Of a DNA stretch of 64,000 nucleotides, positions 8,232 to 17,796 are shown one piece after another. The DNA lies in NCBI RefSeq assembly GCF_002221525.1, contig NZ_CP011028.1, positions 2,119,001 through 2,183,000 of the forward strand, read 5' to 3'. Below the pieces are notes generated by a model. The model was not told where the DNA came from, searched no databases, and saw only the letters and a program-made list of their open reading frames with translations. Origin of the DNA: Pseudoalteromonas espejiana DSM 9414. GTDB taxonomy: Bacteria > Pseudomonadota > Gammaproteobacteria > Enterobacterales > Alteromonadaceae. Within the stretch, counting starts at the first letter, position 1. Each line of letters starts with the position of its first letter. A program made the position numbers and the translations under genes.

Positions 8232-9059
8232 TTAATTATTGCTTTTTAATCCTTTACCCGTGGCAGCCCAATAAATACCGCCATAAATATGCTCGGTTAA
8301 AAACTCACTGTTATACACCGCATTAGTATGGCCAAGGGCAGTATAAAATGAGCGACCGCCATCGTAATTGTGATACCACGAAATAGGATGGAATACCCCC
8401 ATGCCTGAGCCTGTTTTATTATTACCCCAATCAGCAGTTGGGTTGTAAGTTTGCTCATCCACCGTGAGTAAGTAGTTTAACTTAGTGAGCTCTGGCCCAA
8501 ACTCGTACCACTCGTCAGTCCAAAGCATTTCCTGCGGCATATGGTTTAAGCCAATAAAGTTATTATTAGGTAATTTGCTTAATACAGCTGTTTGAATAAC
8601 AGGATGAATACTAAAGGTACGCCCAACCAGCCTTTGATACCATGGCCAGTCGTATTCGGTGTCTGATGCGCTATGAATACCCACAAAGCCTTTACCTGCT
8701 TTTACAAATCGTTCAAGCGCGGCTTGCTCTTTTGGGTTTAAAATATCGCCTGTGGTTGATAAAAACACGACTACATCAACATTTTTTAAGTAGTCGTCGT
8801 TAAAATAATGGCTTTCTTCGTGCCAAATTATATTAAAAAAGTGCTTATCGGCTAAGCGTTCTAGCGCCTTAACGCCTTCGGTTTGCGACTTATGGTGCCA
8901 CCCTGCTGTTTTTGTAAATAGCAGCACATTAAATTGCTTTTTAGGGAGAGTATCAAACCCTGTAGCATAACTTTTTTGCACTGTTGTGGCACTCAGCGCC
9001 AATACAAAAAAGCTTAATAACCAACCTTTATATGCGAATCTAGGTAAAGAAAAAAACAT
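8232..9059 (-). CDS. ThuA-like domain protein, probably exported
   Basis: I choose the ATG at 9059 (MFFSLPRFAYKG) over the one at 9083 because TAGGAA stands 6 nt before it; the longer form would overlap the previous gene by 17 nt. The 275-residue protein has a hydrophobic N-terminus that could be a signal peptide. A ThuA-like, glutamine-amidotransferase-like fold follows, seen in FNVLLFTKTAGWHHKSQTEG, VVVFLSTTGDILN, FVGIHSASDTEYDWPWYQ and a late GHTNAVY. ThuA-like proteins occur in many sugar-use loci, and their chemistry is poorly known. It is the last gene of the operon starting at 13054 and is followed by a terminator. Confidence 0.82.
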   Translation of the reverse strand: MFFSLPRFAYKGWLLSFFVLALSATTVQKSYATGFDTLPKKQFNVLLFTKTAGWHHKSQTEGVKALERLADKHFFNIIWHEESHYFNDDYLKNVDVVVFLSTTGDILNPKEQAALERFVKAGKGFVGIHSASDTEYDWPWYQRLVGRTFSIHPVIQTAVLSKLPNNNFIGLNHMPQEMLWTDEWYEFGPELTKLNYLLTVDEQTYNPTADWGNNKTGSGMGVFHPISWYHNYDGGRSFYTALGHTNAVYNSEFLTEHIYGGIYWAATGKGLKSNN

Positions 9060-9066
9060 AGTATTC

Positions 9067-9777
9067 CTATTTAAAATGAACAAACATATTGGCCGTTAGC
9101 CGCCCTGTTTGTGGACACGGTGAAATATCGGTAGCCGTATTAAGCAAACTTGTATGCAGCAAATACCCAGGAAACACAATAAGCCTATTTGGCTTATATT
9201 CTATGTGCTTGGAGCACTCAAACTCACTGTGCTGTGGGGTGCAATAACTAGGTTTTGTGTTACTGCACTCAAGGATGTGTTGGGCATGCGTTAAATACGT
9301 GTTTTTGCGCTTTGTGCTTATTGTTTCAAACCCTGTTTTTTGATGCCTAAAAAACCCCGTTCCGCCATGCGGCCCCTCTCCAAGGTAATGAATAATAGCA
9401 ATTAAGTTAGGATCGTTTGTATCAAAGTGTGGCAAGGTTTGTATTGGTGATAGCTGCCGCTCCGCTTTAGTAATTAACGATAAGGTATTATCTTTTGGGT
9501 ATGGGGTAAGTGTTTGTTCAATATTAAATACATTATAAAACCCCTGTATAAGAGGTTTTAAATAATCAACCACACATTGCTTTGGAAGCGGCATGCGTAA
9601 ACCCGGGTATTGAGTGAGTTTGTCGGGTTTAAACTCCCCTTGGTTTTTACCATAATTTTGCGCTAAATTTATCAGCTTTTGCGGCTCTCTTAGGTAGTCA
9701 TCAATTATAATAATTGGCGTTTGCTCTTGCCCTATAAACTCATACTGCGGTTGTAAATTATTGCCAAGTGTTAGCAT
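9067..9777 (-). CDS. DUF6445-like protein, probable 2-oxoglutarate/Fe(II)-oxygenase fold
   Basis: This 236-residue protein has no signal peptide. The segments PIIIIDDYLREPQKLINLA near 20, LPHFDTNDPNLIAIIHYLG near 125 and GFFRHQKTGF near 147, and the late RLIVFPGYLLHTSLL and GRLTANMFVHF, follow the layout of DUF6445 proteins. The HFD pair and a distant H are consistent with an iron-binding double-stranded beta-helix. Members are commonly neighbours of tryptophan-halogenase-like genes and TonB-dependent receptors. Here only 5 bp separate it from the halogenase gene. Its reaction is unknown to me, and the oxygenase fold is inference. Confidence 0.7.
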   Translation of the reverse strand: MLTLGNNLQPQYEFIGQEQTPIIIIDDYLREPQKLINLAQNYGKNQGEFKPDKLTQYPGLRMPLPKQCVVDYLKPLIQGFYNVFNIEQTLTPYPKDNTLSLITKAERQLSPIQTLPHFDTNDPNLIAIIHYLGEGPHGGTGFFRHQKTGFETISTKRKNTYLTHAQHILECSNTKPSYCTPQHSEFECSKHIEYKPNRLIVFPGYLLHTSLLNTATDISPCPQTGRLTANMFVHFK

Positions 9778-9782
9778 AGTGC

Positions 9783-11267
9783 TTAGTTAGCCTTGCAATA
9801 ATGATTAATAAAATCGATGTGGCTCGGTAAACTATTTGCTTTTTTAGCCACATGATTTTTTATTGAATCTAAAAAACGCTTTAACTCATCATCGCTCATG
9901 CTATCTACAATGGGGTGATAATTTTGTGGTATTAGCCCTTGCCCTAACATCACTTGTAACCACGATGCTTCACCAAATAACTCTTGTTCTGCTTTATAAA
10001 CATGCCCACTTTGCTTAAATAATTCGATGCGTTTGGCAAGCGACGCTGGTATTGGCATGTTTTTACAGTAGCGCCAAAAGTCGCTATCGGTGCGCTGCGT
10101 CACATAGTAATGAAGTACAATAAAGTCGCGAATGTTTTCGGCCTCAAAGCGCATTTTGTTATTAAAGTCATCCTGATAGCACGACTCAATTGCTTTGGTA
10201 GGCATGTTTTGCATTAACCTAATAATGCTTTGCTGAATTAAATGAATACTGGTTGATTCAAGCGGCTCTATAAAACCACTCGCTAAGCCAATAGCTACGC
10301 AGTTTTTGTTCCAATGTTTACGCCGTGTACCTGTACGGTATTTTATAACGCGAGGTTCATTAATGGGTTTGCCTTCTACGTTATTTAGGAGCGCTGCTTT
10401 AGCCTCATCATCGCTCATATATTTACTACAAAACACTAAGCCATTACCACGGCGGCTTTGCAGTGGTATTTGCCACTGCCAACCCCATTTATGTGCCATG
10501 GCACGCGTGTATGGCACTATTGGGCTTACTAATTCAGTTTGTACTGCCACAGCGCTATCGCAAGGGAGCCAATGGTTCCAATCTTCGTATCCGGTGTGTA
10601 GGGCTTGCTCTATTAATAAGCCTTTAAAGCCGGTGCAATCTATAAATAAATCGCCCTCAATAATTTGACCATCACCTAAAGTAAGCGATTTTATAAAGCC
10701 ATTGGTAGGCTCTAGGTTTACTTTGCTTATCATGCCTTCTATGCGTTTTGCGCCGTTTTGCTGTGCAAAATTTCGTAAAAATTTAGCGTACAAGCCAGCA
10801 TCTAATTGATAAGCATGATTACGGTCTTGATTCGGCACTACGGCAAATTTACCCAAACGACTTGCTACGTGCTCTGTGCAATAATCGCCAATATCGGCTG
10901 CAACGCCTTGTTGTATGCCTTTTAGCCAAAAGTGTTGAAAACCCGCAGCCCAACAGCCTTGCCCTATATAGCCAAATGAATGAAAGTAGCTTTGCTGATT
11001 TTGTTTCCATCCCTCAAACGATATGCCTAATTTAAAGGTGGCATTTGTGGCAGCCATGAATTCTGGTTCGCTAATTTTTAGTAAATCATGAAATATATGC
11101 AGCGTAGGAATAGTTGACTCCCCCACTCCTACAGTAGGTATTAAATCAGATTCAACCAAGCACACTTCAATATTTTTACCTAACAGCTTTGCTATTGCAG
11201 CGCTGCACATCCAACCAGCGGTGCCGCCTCCTGCTATTACTATTTTTTTAATTGCATTTTGATTCAT
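9783..11267 (-). CDS. Tryptophan-halogenase-like flavoprotein
   Basis: The 494-residue protein has all main marks of flavin-dependent halogenases. The FAD motif GGGTAGW is at 13-19, Lys79 (TFKLGI) matches the catalytic lysine of PrnA, the GWQWQIP form of the WxWxIP motif is near 262-268, and Glu337 in EPLES matches the second active-site residue. Such enzymes use FADH2, oxygen and halide to make hypohalous acid that halogenates an aromatic substrate. No flavin reductase is visible nearby. It lies in an operon with SapC-like, cupin-like and DUF6445 genes beside a TonB-dependent receptor, a set I know from other polysaccharide loci where its role is unresolved. Free tryptophan as substrate is not implied. 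Confidence 0.88.
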   Translation of the reverse strand: MNQNAIKKIVIAGGGTAGWMCSAAIAKLLGKNIEVCLVESDLIPTVGVGESTIPTLHIFHDLLKISEPEFMAATNATFKLGISFEGWKQNQQSYFHSFGYIGQGCWAAGFQHFWLKGIQQGVAADIGDYCTEHVASRLGKFAVVPNQDRNHAYQLDAGLYAKFLRNFAQQNGAKRIEGMISKVNLEPTNGFIKSLTLGDGQIIEGDLFIDCTGFKGLLIEQALHTGYEDWNHWLPCDSAVAVQTELVSPIVPYTRAMAHKWGWQWQIPLQSRRGNGLVFCSKYMSDDEAKAALLNNVEGKPINEPRVIKYRTGTRRKHWNKNCVAIGLASGFIEPLESTSIHLIQQSIIRLMQNMPTKAIESCYQDDFNNKMRFEAENIRDFIVLHYYVTQRTDSDFWRYCKNMPIPASLAKRIELFKQSGHVYKAEQELFGEASWLQVMLGQGLIPQNYHPIVDSMSDDELKRFLDSIKNHVAKKANSLPSHIDFINHYCKAN

Positions 11268-11289
11268 ATTTCAAACCTTACAAGTACGC

Positions 11290-12300
11290 TTAGCGTCTTA
11301 ACTTATTTTGTAATTCGGCTCTTAATTTACGCGCAGTAAGCTCATCCATTGGCTTAGCTAAAATAGACTGTGCAAGCTCTGGGATATGATTAAATTCGTT
11401 ATCGGCAAATATGTAGTAATTAAACAAACGTTGCCATGCAGCGCGCTCATGCTTTGGTAAATTACGTATATTTAAAATAGCAAGGTGCAGTGCATTAGTC
11501 GGTTGTCCATACACTGCGGGGGTATTTTTAAACCAATAATTAAACAGTATATTTAAACTGCCAAGCCCCTCTACTTGGTGCCACCACATACTGGGTAAAA
11601 TAAGTGCATCGCCCGCTTCCAGATCTACAGATATTGCTGCTTTTAGGGCTTGTTTAAACTTAGGGTATTTTGTGAAGTTAGCCGCTGTAGTAGTGGTTAA
11701 ACTTATAGGTTGACCACCGGGTGCTTTATCAAGCGGGCCTATATATAAATTATCTATTTGATCGGGGGCAAATAACGTAAAACGCCTTTTACCTGCAACG
11801 CAACATGCTAAATTTTGCGCTACGTCGTAATGTGCTGGCACAGTAACTTTTCCGCCTGCCCATACATTAAATAAACAGCCTTCGTTTAATGTGTTAACGC
11901 GACAGTGTTTAACCAAACCAGGTAAGCACTGTGCAATACTAGTAGAGCCAATGTATAAGGTGTCGGCTTGCGGGTTATTAGCACTTTGCGTTATTTGCTC
12001 AAGCGCGTTAATAAATGGCGCTTGTTGATTAGTAAAATTAAAACCACTCATATCGTAGTTATACCCTACAACCCCACTTTGACTGGCGGGTATTGTGCAA
12101 GTATTAACTAAAAATCCTTGGTAAAACGGCGTTAAATAATCAATTGCTGAAGCATCAGATTTTTTAGCGGCAATAACTAGGGGCCATTCGTCTACAAACC
12201 CTTTTAAAACAATAGGGACAGACGAGTTTAAAAGCTCCTTGGGTAGTGTACTGGGAGTTAAACCACTGAGTGTTTGAATTTTATTTACTAAATTTACCAT
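11290..12300 (-). CDS. Cupin-like (JmjC-type) domain protein
   Basis: The most likely start is the ATG at 12300 (MVNLVNKIQTL), which gives 336 residues and leaves a 10-bp gap to the previous gene. An upstream ATG at 12345 would overlap it by 35 bp, and neither has a strong ribosome-binding site. VPIVLKGFVDEWPLV opens the domain. The metal-binding pattern is seen in VPAHYDVAQNLACCVAGKRRFTLF (HxD) and LILPSMWWHQVEGLGSLNILFNYWF (distal H), as in Cupin_8/JmjC-like hydroxylases that use iron and 2-oxoglutarate. Together with the halogenase and DUF6445 it suggests oxidative chemistry on a shared, unknown target. Confidence 0.8.
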   Translation of the reverse strand: MVNLVNKIQTLSGLTPSTLPKELLNSSVPIVLKGFVDEWPLVIAAKKSDASAIDYLTPFYQGFLVNTCTIPASQSGVVGYNYDMSGFNFTNQQAPFINALEQITQSANNPQADTLYIGSTSIAQCLPGLVKHCRVNTLNEGCLFNVWAGGKVTVPAHYDVAQNLACCVAGKRRFTLFAPDQIDNLYIGPLDKAPGGQPISLTTTTAANFTKYPKFKQALKAAISVDLEAGDALILPSMWWHQVEGLGSLNILFNYWFKNTPAVYGQPTNALHLAILNIRNLPKHERAAWQRLFNYYIFADNEFNHIPELAQSILAKPMDELTARKLRAELQNKLRR

Positions 12301-12310
12301 AGTTAAGCAC

Positions 12311-13054
12311 TTATACCGCGTGCTTTTGTAGCTTAAGTTGCTCATTTTTAAGCGCGATCAAATCGCGTACGTGTACTTGCGAGGCGATGATCATATATAT
12401 ACACGCTAAATAGCCTTGCGAATGCAATTGCTCAATTGTATCGGGGCTTAGCTTATTAAGCACATCTTCGTTTATAGTGTAAAAACCGAGTAAGTTATGC
12501 TTAACCCCATTTATTAAATCAAGCTCTAGCGATACAGATTCAAGTAAACCATATTTAATTAGTGCTTTAATAAAGGGTTGATTTTCTTGTAACCCATGAT
12601 GAAGATTATCAAGTACATTTATTATATTTTCGAGGTATTCGCTGTTGCCTCCATGCTCCAAAAATAGATTAACACCCTGCTTTGTTGACACTTTTGGCGA
12701 GTCTAAATCAATACTAAGCATTCGCTCTTGCGTTGCCACACCGTTTTGAGTGGTATTTTGAGTCGCGATAGAAAAAGGCAGGCGCTGCATGCTAAGAGGT
12801 ATGTAATGTGCTTGCCATTGCTGGTTTGCTAAAAATAAGTTTTCGTCTTTATTTATGCCATACAAACACACTGGTGAAAATGCGTTCGAGGTTTTATTTT
12901 TAGTAAAAAATATTGGGTAATGTGCCTGAGCAGCCCTAAATTCGCTCACAAAAGTTTCGCTGTACCAAACCCCATCTCCTAAATGTGTGCTGCGTGCGGG
13001 GTTTATTTTTAAATGCTGATGATCAACATTATTTAATAATGCATGATTAGCCAT
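12311..13054 (-). CDS. SapC-like protein
   Basis: This 247-residue protein matches the SapC family by the early HYPIFFTKNKTSNAFSPVCLYGI segment, NQQWQAHYIPLSMQRLPFSI and the later DSPKVSTKQGVNLFLEHGG. SapC was named from a Campylobacter S-layer export gene. Here, without S-layer genes and with a TonB receptor, halogenase and cupin gene around it, that name says little about function. It has no signal peptide. It is the first gene of a five-gene minus-strand operon (13054 to 8232) that starts after the receptor's terminator, with a weak operator-like site 70 bp upstream. Confidence 0.8.
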   Translation of the reverse strand: MANHALLNNVDHQHLKINPARSTHLGDGVWYSETFVSEFRAAQAHYPIFFTKNKTSNAFSPVCLYGINKDENLFLANQQWQAHYIPLSMQRLPFSIATQNTTQNGVATQERMLSIDLDSPKVSTKQGVNLFLEHGGNSEYLENIINVLDNLHHGLQENQPFIKALIKYGLLESVSLELDLINGVKHNLLGFYTINEDVLNKLSPDTIEQLHSQGYLACIYMIIASQVHVRDLIALKNEQLKLQKHAV

Positions 13055-13125
13055 GGATTGTGTGCTCCAATTATTATTGTGTGTCTTTACTTATCCGTTA
13101 ACGAATTTAATGTAACAAATAAGTT

Positions 13126-13142
13126 AAATTCATATTGACTAT
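13126..13142. promoter_or_regulatory. Candidate operator upstream of the SapC operon
   Basis: AAATTC-ATATT-GACTAT has a perfect right arm and a 4-of-6 left arm. It lies about 70 bp upstream of the SapC start, in the gap that also holds the receptor's terminator. Confidence 0.4.
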
Positions 13143-13183
13143 AACAGGTAGGTGTTACTATTACTAGCGTAAAAAGCGCAAAA

Positions 13184-13204
13184 AAAGCCGCAAAATGCGG
13201 CTTT
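13184..13204 (-). terminator. Terminator after the TonB-dependent receptor gene
   Basis: AAAGCCGCA, a 3-nt loop and TGCGGCTTT are followed on the minus strand by a T-run. It lies 50 bp beyond the receptor's stop codon and separates it from the SapC operon. Confidence 0.8.
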
Positions 13205-13253
13205 AATTTAGTAACCTAAATACTTAATAAGTAAGTTACAAGTTTAATATTTA

Positions 13254-16200
13254 CTAAAAATTATAACGTACACCTAAACCGTAACGAGAGCCTGTTTGAG
13301 TGATGTTATAAATGAGTTCTTCTTTACGTCCGTACGATGTTACGTACTCGTCAGTGATATTTATACCTTCAATAAATACGGTAAGTCCTTCTACTGCGGG
13401 TACCTCGTAACTTACGTTGAAATCTATTTGATGATATTCATCGGTGTAAATGGGGGCGGTTAAATCACCATTTACACGACGCTCATTTAAAAACGAATCA
13501 CGCCAGTTATATGCAATACGAGCTTGTAAGCCTTCTTTATCGTAAAAGAACACTAAATTTGCTGTATCACTTAACCCTACAAGTGCTTCGGTATCATCAA
13601 GAGAGTCGTTGTCGTATTCAAGACCAGAGTCAACTAAGGTGTAGTTAAAAATACCACCAAAACCGGACTCGCCAAATAAGTGCTGAATATTAAATTCAAA
13701 CCCATCTATTGTGTATTCTTGGTCACCATTTACAGGTACGTTAATTCTGAAATTAACTGTTTCGTCGGTTTCAGGGTCGCCAACAATAGTTCCTCCATCT
13801 AACTCACCGTTTTCATCAAAATTAGGCTGTACATTTGGATCATCTGCAAAGTTTTCAAAAATATATGTTCGAATAGCCAGGTTAGACGCATCAGCACCCA
13901 ATGCACTTTGGGCTGCTCTAAATTTTTCACCGTTTAATGGATCGGCAAGATTAAAAATATCCGAATCTATTGTGCCAGTTGTGATCCAATTGGTTACGTC
14001 TTTCTTAAAGTAGCCAAACGATACATAACTGCCCTCAGCGTAATACCATTCACTTGATAAGTCGTAGTTTATTGATTCAAGTGGTTTAAGGCCTGGATTA
14101 CCAGAGCCACCTGAGTAGCCACTTAGACTGCCTCCCGTGTTAATGGTTGTACCTCCTTGTAACTGACCATAACCTGCTCTTGAAATAGTTTTGCTGGCTG
14201 CTGCGCGGATCATAACATCCTCAACTACTTCAATATTAAAGTTGATATTAGGCAGTAGTTGACTGTAATCAGCCGATTGACTCAGTGTTTCGATTCCCGT
14301 TACGCCGGTAACTGATGTGGCTGTATCTTCGTTCCACTCTACACGGCTATACCCTGGCGCCGTCGCTTTAGAAAATACGTCTGTTTTTTCGTACCTCAAA
14401 CCTACTTGTAGGTCGAAGAACATATCATTTAGCTCACCTTTGTAATTAACTTGGAAATAAGCAGACTGTGTTTCTTCCTCAGTGAACCTATTAGTGGCGG
14501 CATCCCAATTAGTTGAAGCACAAAATTGTCCTTCTCCATTTGGTCCTGCAGCCGCACCTACCGCTGCTTTACAATCACCATAAAGGCTATCGACGTTAGC
14601 AACAGGGTCGGCAAGCTCCGCAGCATTAACAATGGTGTCAAAATCGGCAAAGAAAATAGTATTAAATAAATCGTAATCAGCTTGCGTAGCTGTACCTTCA
14701 AAGTTACCTGCTTTGGCTTCAAACTTATCTAAAATTGTATCTTGTCGCCAATCAATATCAGAAAAATCGCCTTCAACGCCTACACCACCCCAGTCAGGAC
14801 GCTGCACTTGGGTATGACGGTAATGATTATTTACTGTATTAACTGCTATACCAAAATCAATACTTAGGTTGTCGTCGATGTAGTAGTCACCTGATATTTG
14901 CGTCTGATCGATTTCTGAATCGTATTTATCGTTTGCAAACCAGCTACCCGATAAACGCATTGTGCTCGGGTTAAAGTTTTCAATGTTACCAATAGCAATA
15001 CCTGGTAAGTCACCAGTTAAATCAAGCCCTGAGCGAGAACGAGTATACGAAGGTAGCTGAATATTGTTACGTGTACCGTGGCGCGGATCGGTCGCTTCCA
15101 TTGACGCTTTTGAACTGTGATGATCAAACTCTAAAGTCAGTTTGTCAGATACAATCCATTCTAAGTTAAAACCAATTGAATCGGTTACTTCTTCACGTCC
15201 CCATGCGCCAACAGTTAATGACGTGTCACGGTAGTCAGCATCGCTGTTTATATCGTAAATTTCTGAGTATATAAGCGGGTATGAGTTAGGCTCACCAGCC
15301 CAAACCGACTCGCTTCTGTCGCCTGCATAATTAAACCATACTGATGCATCTGTATGCTGCTCTTCAATGGTGGTTCTAAATGTTGTGTAATCAAGGGTTG
15401 CGGTTATATTTTCAACCGGCTGGTACTGAAATACTAGCTGGCCGTTTACACGTTCGCGCTGACGTTCTTCAAATACATAACGTGGTTGTTGTGGATTTGA
15501 ATATATACCCGAAGTTGGCCTATTTGTTCCGCCTTCAGCCCCGGCAGGTACACCGCCCCACCCTGTATTTGTATAATCAGATGCTCTGTAGCCTTGGTCT
15601 TGCAAAAACTGTTGCATACCACTTTCGCGTTCTTGGTAACTACCTGAAATAGATATACCAAATTTATCGTCACCAAATGTTTGCGAATACAAGCCGCTTA
15701 ACTCTGGTGTAACGCTTCCTTCGTCTGTTGATTGATCGTCAACGGCTTTAACACCAAACGACGCTTTTATACCTGGACTATTTAGGGGTCTGTTGGTTGT
15801 TAAATTTATAGTTGCACCGATACCACCTGAGGTAACACTAGCGTCTGATGTTTTATAAACTTGTACACCTGATACGCTTTCAGATGCGACATTCGCAAAG
15901 TCGAATGTTCTATTACCAGTAGTGTTGGGAAGTTGTCGGCCATTTATTGTTATTAAATTATTTGCCGGGCCAAAACCACGAACAGTAACACGGCTACCTT
16001 CGCCTCCTGCTCTATCTATTGATACACCGGTAATACGTTGTAACGATTCAGCAAGGTTAGTATCAGGAAATTTCCCCATATCCTCAGCCGAAATTGCATC
16101 AACAATTCCTGAGGAGTCACGCTTAATATCCATTGAGCGCTGCAATGAACCTCTGATACCAGTTACCTGTATTATTTCTACATCTTCGTCTACAGCGGAT

Positions 16201-16286
16201 TCAGCAGCATAGCTTTGGTGAGGAAGCGCAACCGATCCTATTGCAGCGAGAATGGCTGTTGAAATTATCTTTCTCTTAAACATCAT
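13254..16286 (-). CDS. TonB-dependent receptor, likely for xylo-oligosaccharides
   Basis: The 1010-residue protein has a signal peptide (about 1-28, ending QSYAA), a TonB-box-like EIIQVTG near 38-44 and a plug domain with MGKFPDTNLAESLQRITGV and GSRVTVRGFGP. A large beta-barrel ends in SRYGLGVRYNF, a normal C-terminal sorting signal with terminal Phe. The length suits large glycan receptors of Alteromonadales and Xanthomonadales. It would take xylan fragments made by the GH10 and GH8 enzymes across the outer membrane, using TonB energy. The substrate is inferred from the surrounding genes. A 10-bp inverted repeat (16451-16479) and a perfect 17-bp palindrome (16581-16597) lie upstream. Confidence 0.93.
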   Translation of the reverse strand: MMFKRKIISTAILAAIGSVALPHQSYAAESAVDEDVEIIQVTGIRGSLQRSMDIKRDSSGIVDAISAEDMGKFPDTNLAESLQRITGVSIDRAGGEGSRVTVRGFGPANNLITINGRQLPNTTGNRTFDFANVASESVSGVQVYKTSDASVTSGGIGATINLTTNRPLNSPGIKASFGVKAVDDQSTDEGSVTPELSGLYSQTFGDDKFGISISGSYQERESGMQQFLQDQGYRASDYTNTGWGGVPAGAEGGTNRPTSGIYSNPQQPRYVFEERQRERVNGQLVFQYQPVENITATLDYTTFRTTIEEQHTDASVWFNYAGDRSESVWAGEPNSYPLIYSEIYDINSDADYRDTSLTVGAWGREEVTDSIGFNLEWIVSDKLTLEFDHHSSKASMEATDPRHGTRNNIQLPSYTRSRSGLDLTGDLPGIAIGNIENFNPSTMRLSGSWFANDKYDSEIDQTQISGDYYIDDNLSIDFGIAVNTVNNHYRHTQVQRPDWGGVGVEGDFSDIDWRQDTILDKFEAKAGNFEGTATQADYDLFNTIFFADFDTIVNAAELADPVANVDSLYGDCKAAVGAAAGPNGEGQFCASTNWDAATNRFTEEETQSAYFQVNYKGELNDMFFDLQVGLRYEKTDVFSKATAPGYSRVEWNEDTATSVTGVTGIETLSQSADYSQLLPNINFNIEVVEDVMIRAAASKTISRAGYGQLQGGTTINTGGSLSGYSGGSGNPGLKPLESINYDLSSEWYYAEGSYVSFGYFKKDVTNWITTGTIDSDIFNLADPLNGEKFRAAQSALGADASNLAIRTYIFENFADDPNVQPNFDENGELDGGTIVGDPETDETVNFRINVPVNGDQEYTIDGFEFNIQHLFGESGFGGIFNYTLVDSGLEYDNDSLDDTEALVGLSDTANLVFFYDKEGLQARIAYNWRDSFLNERRVNGDLTAPIYTDEYHQIDFNVSYEVPAVEGLTVFIEGINITDEYVTSYGRKEELIYNITQTGSRYGLGVRYNF

Positions 16287-16450
16287 AGTGTCCTTTTTCT
16301 TATTTAATTATTATTGACGTACTGCAAGATTTTTAAGATTTTCTCAAACCATAATTGTAAACGATTTGTTTCATCTTTTTCTGCCAATAAATAACTTTGT
16401 GTGTGTATGTTTTAAACGTTTTACAAAGACCACAACCAGTTTCAAGCTAA

Positions 16451-16479
16451 TGTTATTTAAATAAAATCCTTAAATAACA
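16451..16479. repeat. Inverted repeat upstream of the TonB receptor
   Basis: TGTTATTTAA, a 9-nt spacer and TTAAATAACA form a 10-bp AT-only inverted repeat, 165 bp upstream of the receptor start. It could be a 5' leader hairpin or a second protein-binding site. No T-run follows on the minus strand. Confidence 0.5.
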
Positions 16480-16580
16480 TCAGGTTCATGCTAATTCTTT
16501 GTGCTTTTTTACTTTAAAATATTTTCATTTCTTCATATTTCCTCATTTCCCTCATATATTGAATATTCAAGATAAATATA

Positions 16581-16597
16581 ATGGTCATATTGACCAT
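16581..16597. promoter_or_regulatory. Candidate operator upstream of the TonB receptor
   Basis: ATGGTC-ATATT-GACCAT is perfectly symmetrical in both arms and has the same 17-bp length and 5-bp centre as the other sites, with A/T to G/C changes at matching positions of each arm. It lies 295 bp upstream of the receptor start. Confidence 0.5.
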
Positions 16598-16667
16598 ATC
16601 TTTTCACGACAAATAAAATCGCTATCTGTGTTTAACAGCAAATTTGAATTGTTTATGGATATTTATA

Positions 16668-17735
16668 TTAAGCTTGTTCATACGGGCTAATCGTTTTTAT
16701 TTTTCCACTTTCATCATGCTCAAGTTTGGCCATTTTTATACTGCGTAAATGGGTTTGCCCGCCAGATAAGGTGCTGTCATGATAAAATAAAAACCAACTA
16801 CCATTGTGTTTTACAATTGAGTGATGAGTGGTCCATCCCAATACTGGGTTCAAAATAACGCCTTGATAAGTAAATGGACCATATGGGTTATCGCCTGTTG
16901 CATAAACAATTTTATGTGTATCACCCGTTGAATATGAAAAGTAATAAACCCCGTTATGTTTATGTACCCAAGGCCCTTCAAAAAAGCGGCGGTGGTTGTC
17001 GCACACTGTGATCGCAGCTCCGCTTTCATCTAAAACAACCACCTCTTTTACGTCTTCACTTAGGCTGATCATATTATCTGAGAGTTTGGCTACACGCGCA
17101 GGTATTGCGGGTTCTCCCGGTTTAGGGTAAATATTTTGTTCGTTAAAATTGCTCGTTTGCCAATTTTGTAATTGACCGCCCCACAACCCCCCAAAATATA
17201 AGTAATGGCTTGAATCTTCATCTTCAAACACCGCAGGGTCAATGCTAAATGTACCTTGAATATAATCATCTTCGGCTTTAAATGGACCTGTTGGGCTGTC
17301 ACTTTTTGCAACACCAATTCTAAAAATGCCTTGCTGATCGCGTGCGGGAAAATAAAGATAATACTGCCCAAGCTTATGCGCGGCATCGGGAGCCCACATT
17401 TGCTTACTTGCCCATTTCACGTCGTCTACACAAAGTGCTACACCATGGTCTATGACTTTACCTGTACTTTCCTCCAGCGAAAGCACATGGTAGTCACGCA
17501 TCGCAAAGTGGTCACCGTTATCATTAATTTCATTTTTTGATTCAATGTCGTGTGACGGGTAAATATACATTGTACCGTTAAACACATGTGCTGACGGGTC
17601 AGCGGTATACATGTGTTCAACCAATACATTGTGATTTTGTATTAGTGAGTTGGCGCGTTGTAAATCTTTTAATTGTTTAAGTTCAGCGTCACTTAATCCA
17701 TTAGATGGGGGCGCTGCTTGCGCTGTATTTTGCAT
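16668..17735 (-). CDS. Cytoplasmic GH43 beta-xylosidase / arabinofuranosidase
   Basis: The 355-residue GH43 protein has no signal peptide. The catalytic base is probably Asp46 (YTADPSAHVF), the pKa-tuning Asp166 lies in GTFSIDPAVF, and the general acid Glu253 in RFFEGPWVHK. HHSIVKHNGSWFLFYHD is a typical late GH43 strand, and WAPDAAH (about 115) is also conserved. As the only internal glycosidase visible here it should release xylose, or arabinose, from imported oligosaccharides. It lies 61 bp downstream of the GPH symporter gene in the same direction, so import and hydrolysis are probably co-transcribed. Confidence 0.88.
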   Translation of the reverse strand: MQNTAQAAPPSNGLSDAELKQLKDLQRANSLIQNHNVLVEHMYTADPSAHVFNGTMYIYPSHDIESKNEINDNGDHFAMRDYHVLSLEESTGKVIDHGVALCVDDVKWASKQMWAPDAAHKLGQYYLYFPARDQQGIFRIGVAKSDSPTGPFKAEDDYIQGTFSIDPAVFEDEDSSHYLYFGGLWGGQLQNWQTSNFNEQNIYPKPGEPAIPARVAKLSDNMISLSEDVKEVVVLDESGAAITVCDNHRRFFEGPWVHKHNGVYYFSYSTGDTHKIVYATGDNPYGPFTYQGVILNPVLGWTTHHSIVKHNGSWFLFYHDSTLSGGQTHLRSIKMAKLEHDESGKIKTISPYEQA

Positions 17736-17796
17736 TTTAACTCCTAGTATTGTCTGCCCAATTTGTGCTTTTAAAACAAAAAATTGAGATGCTAAA

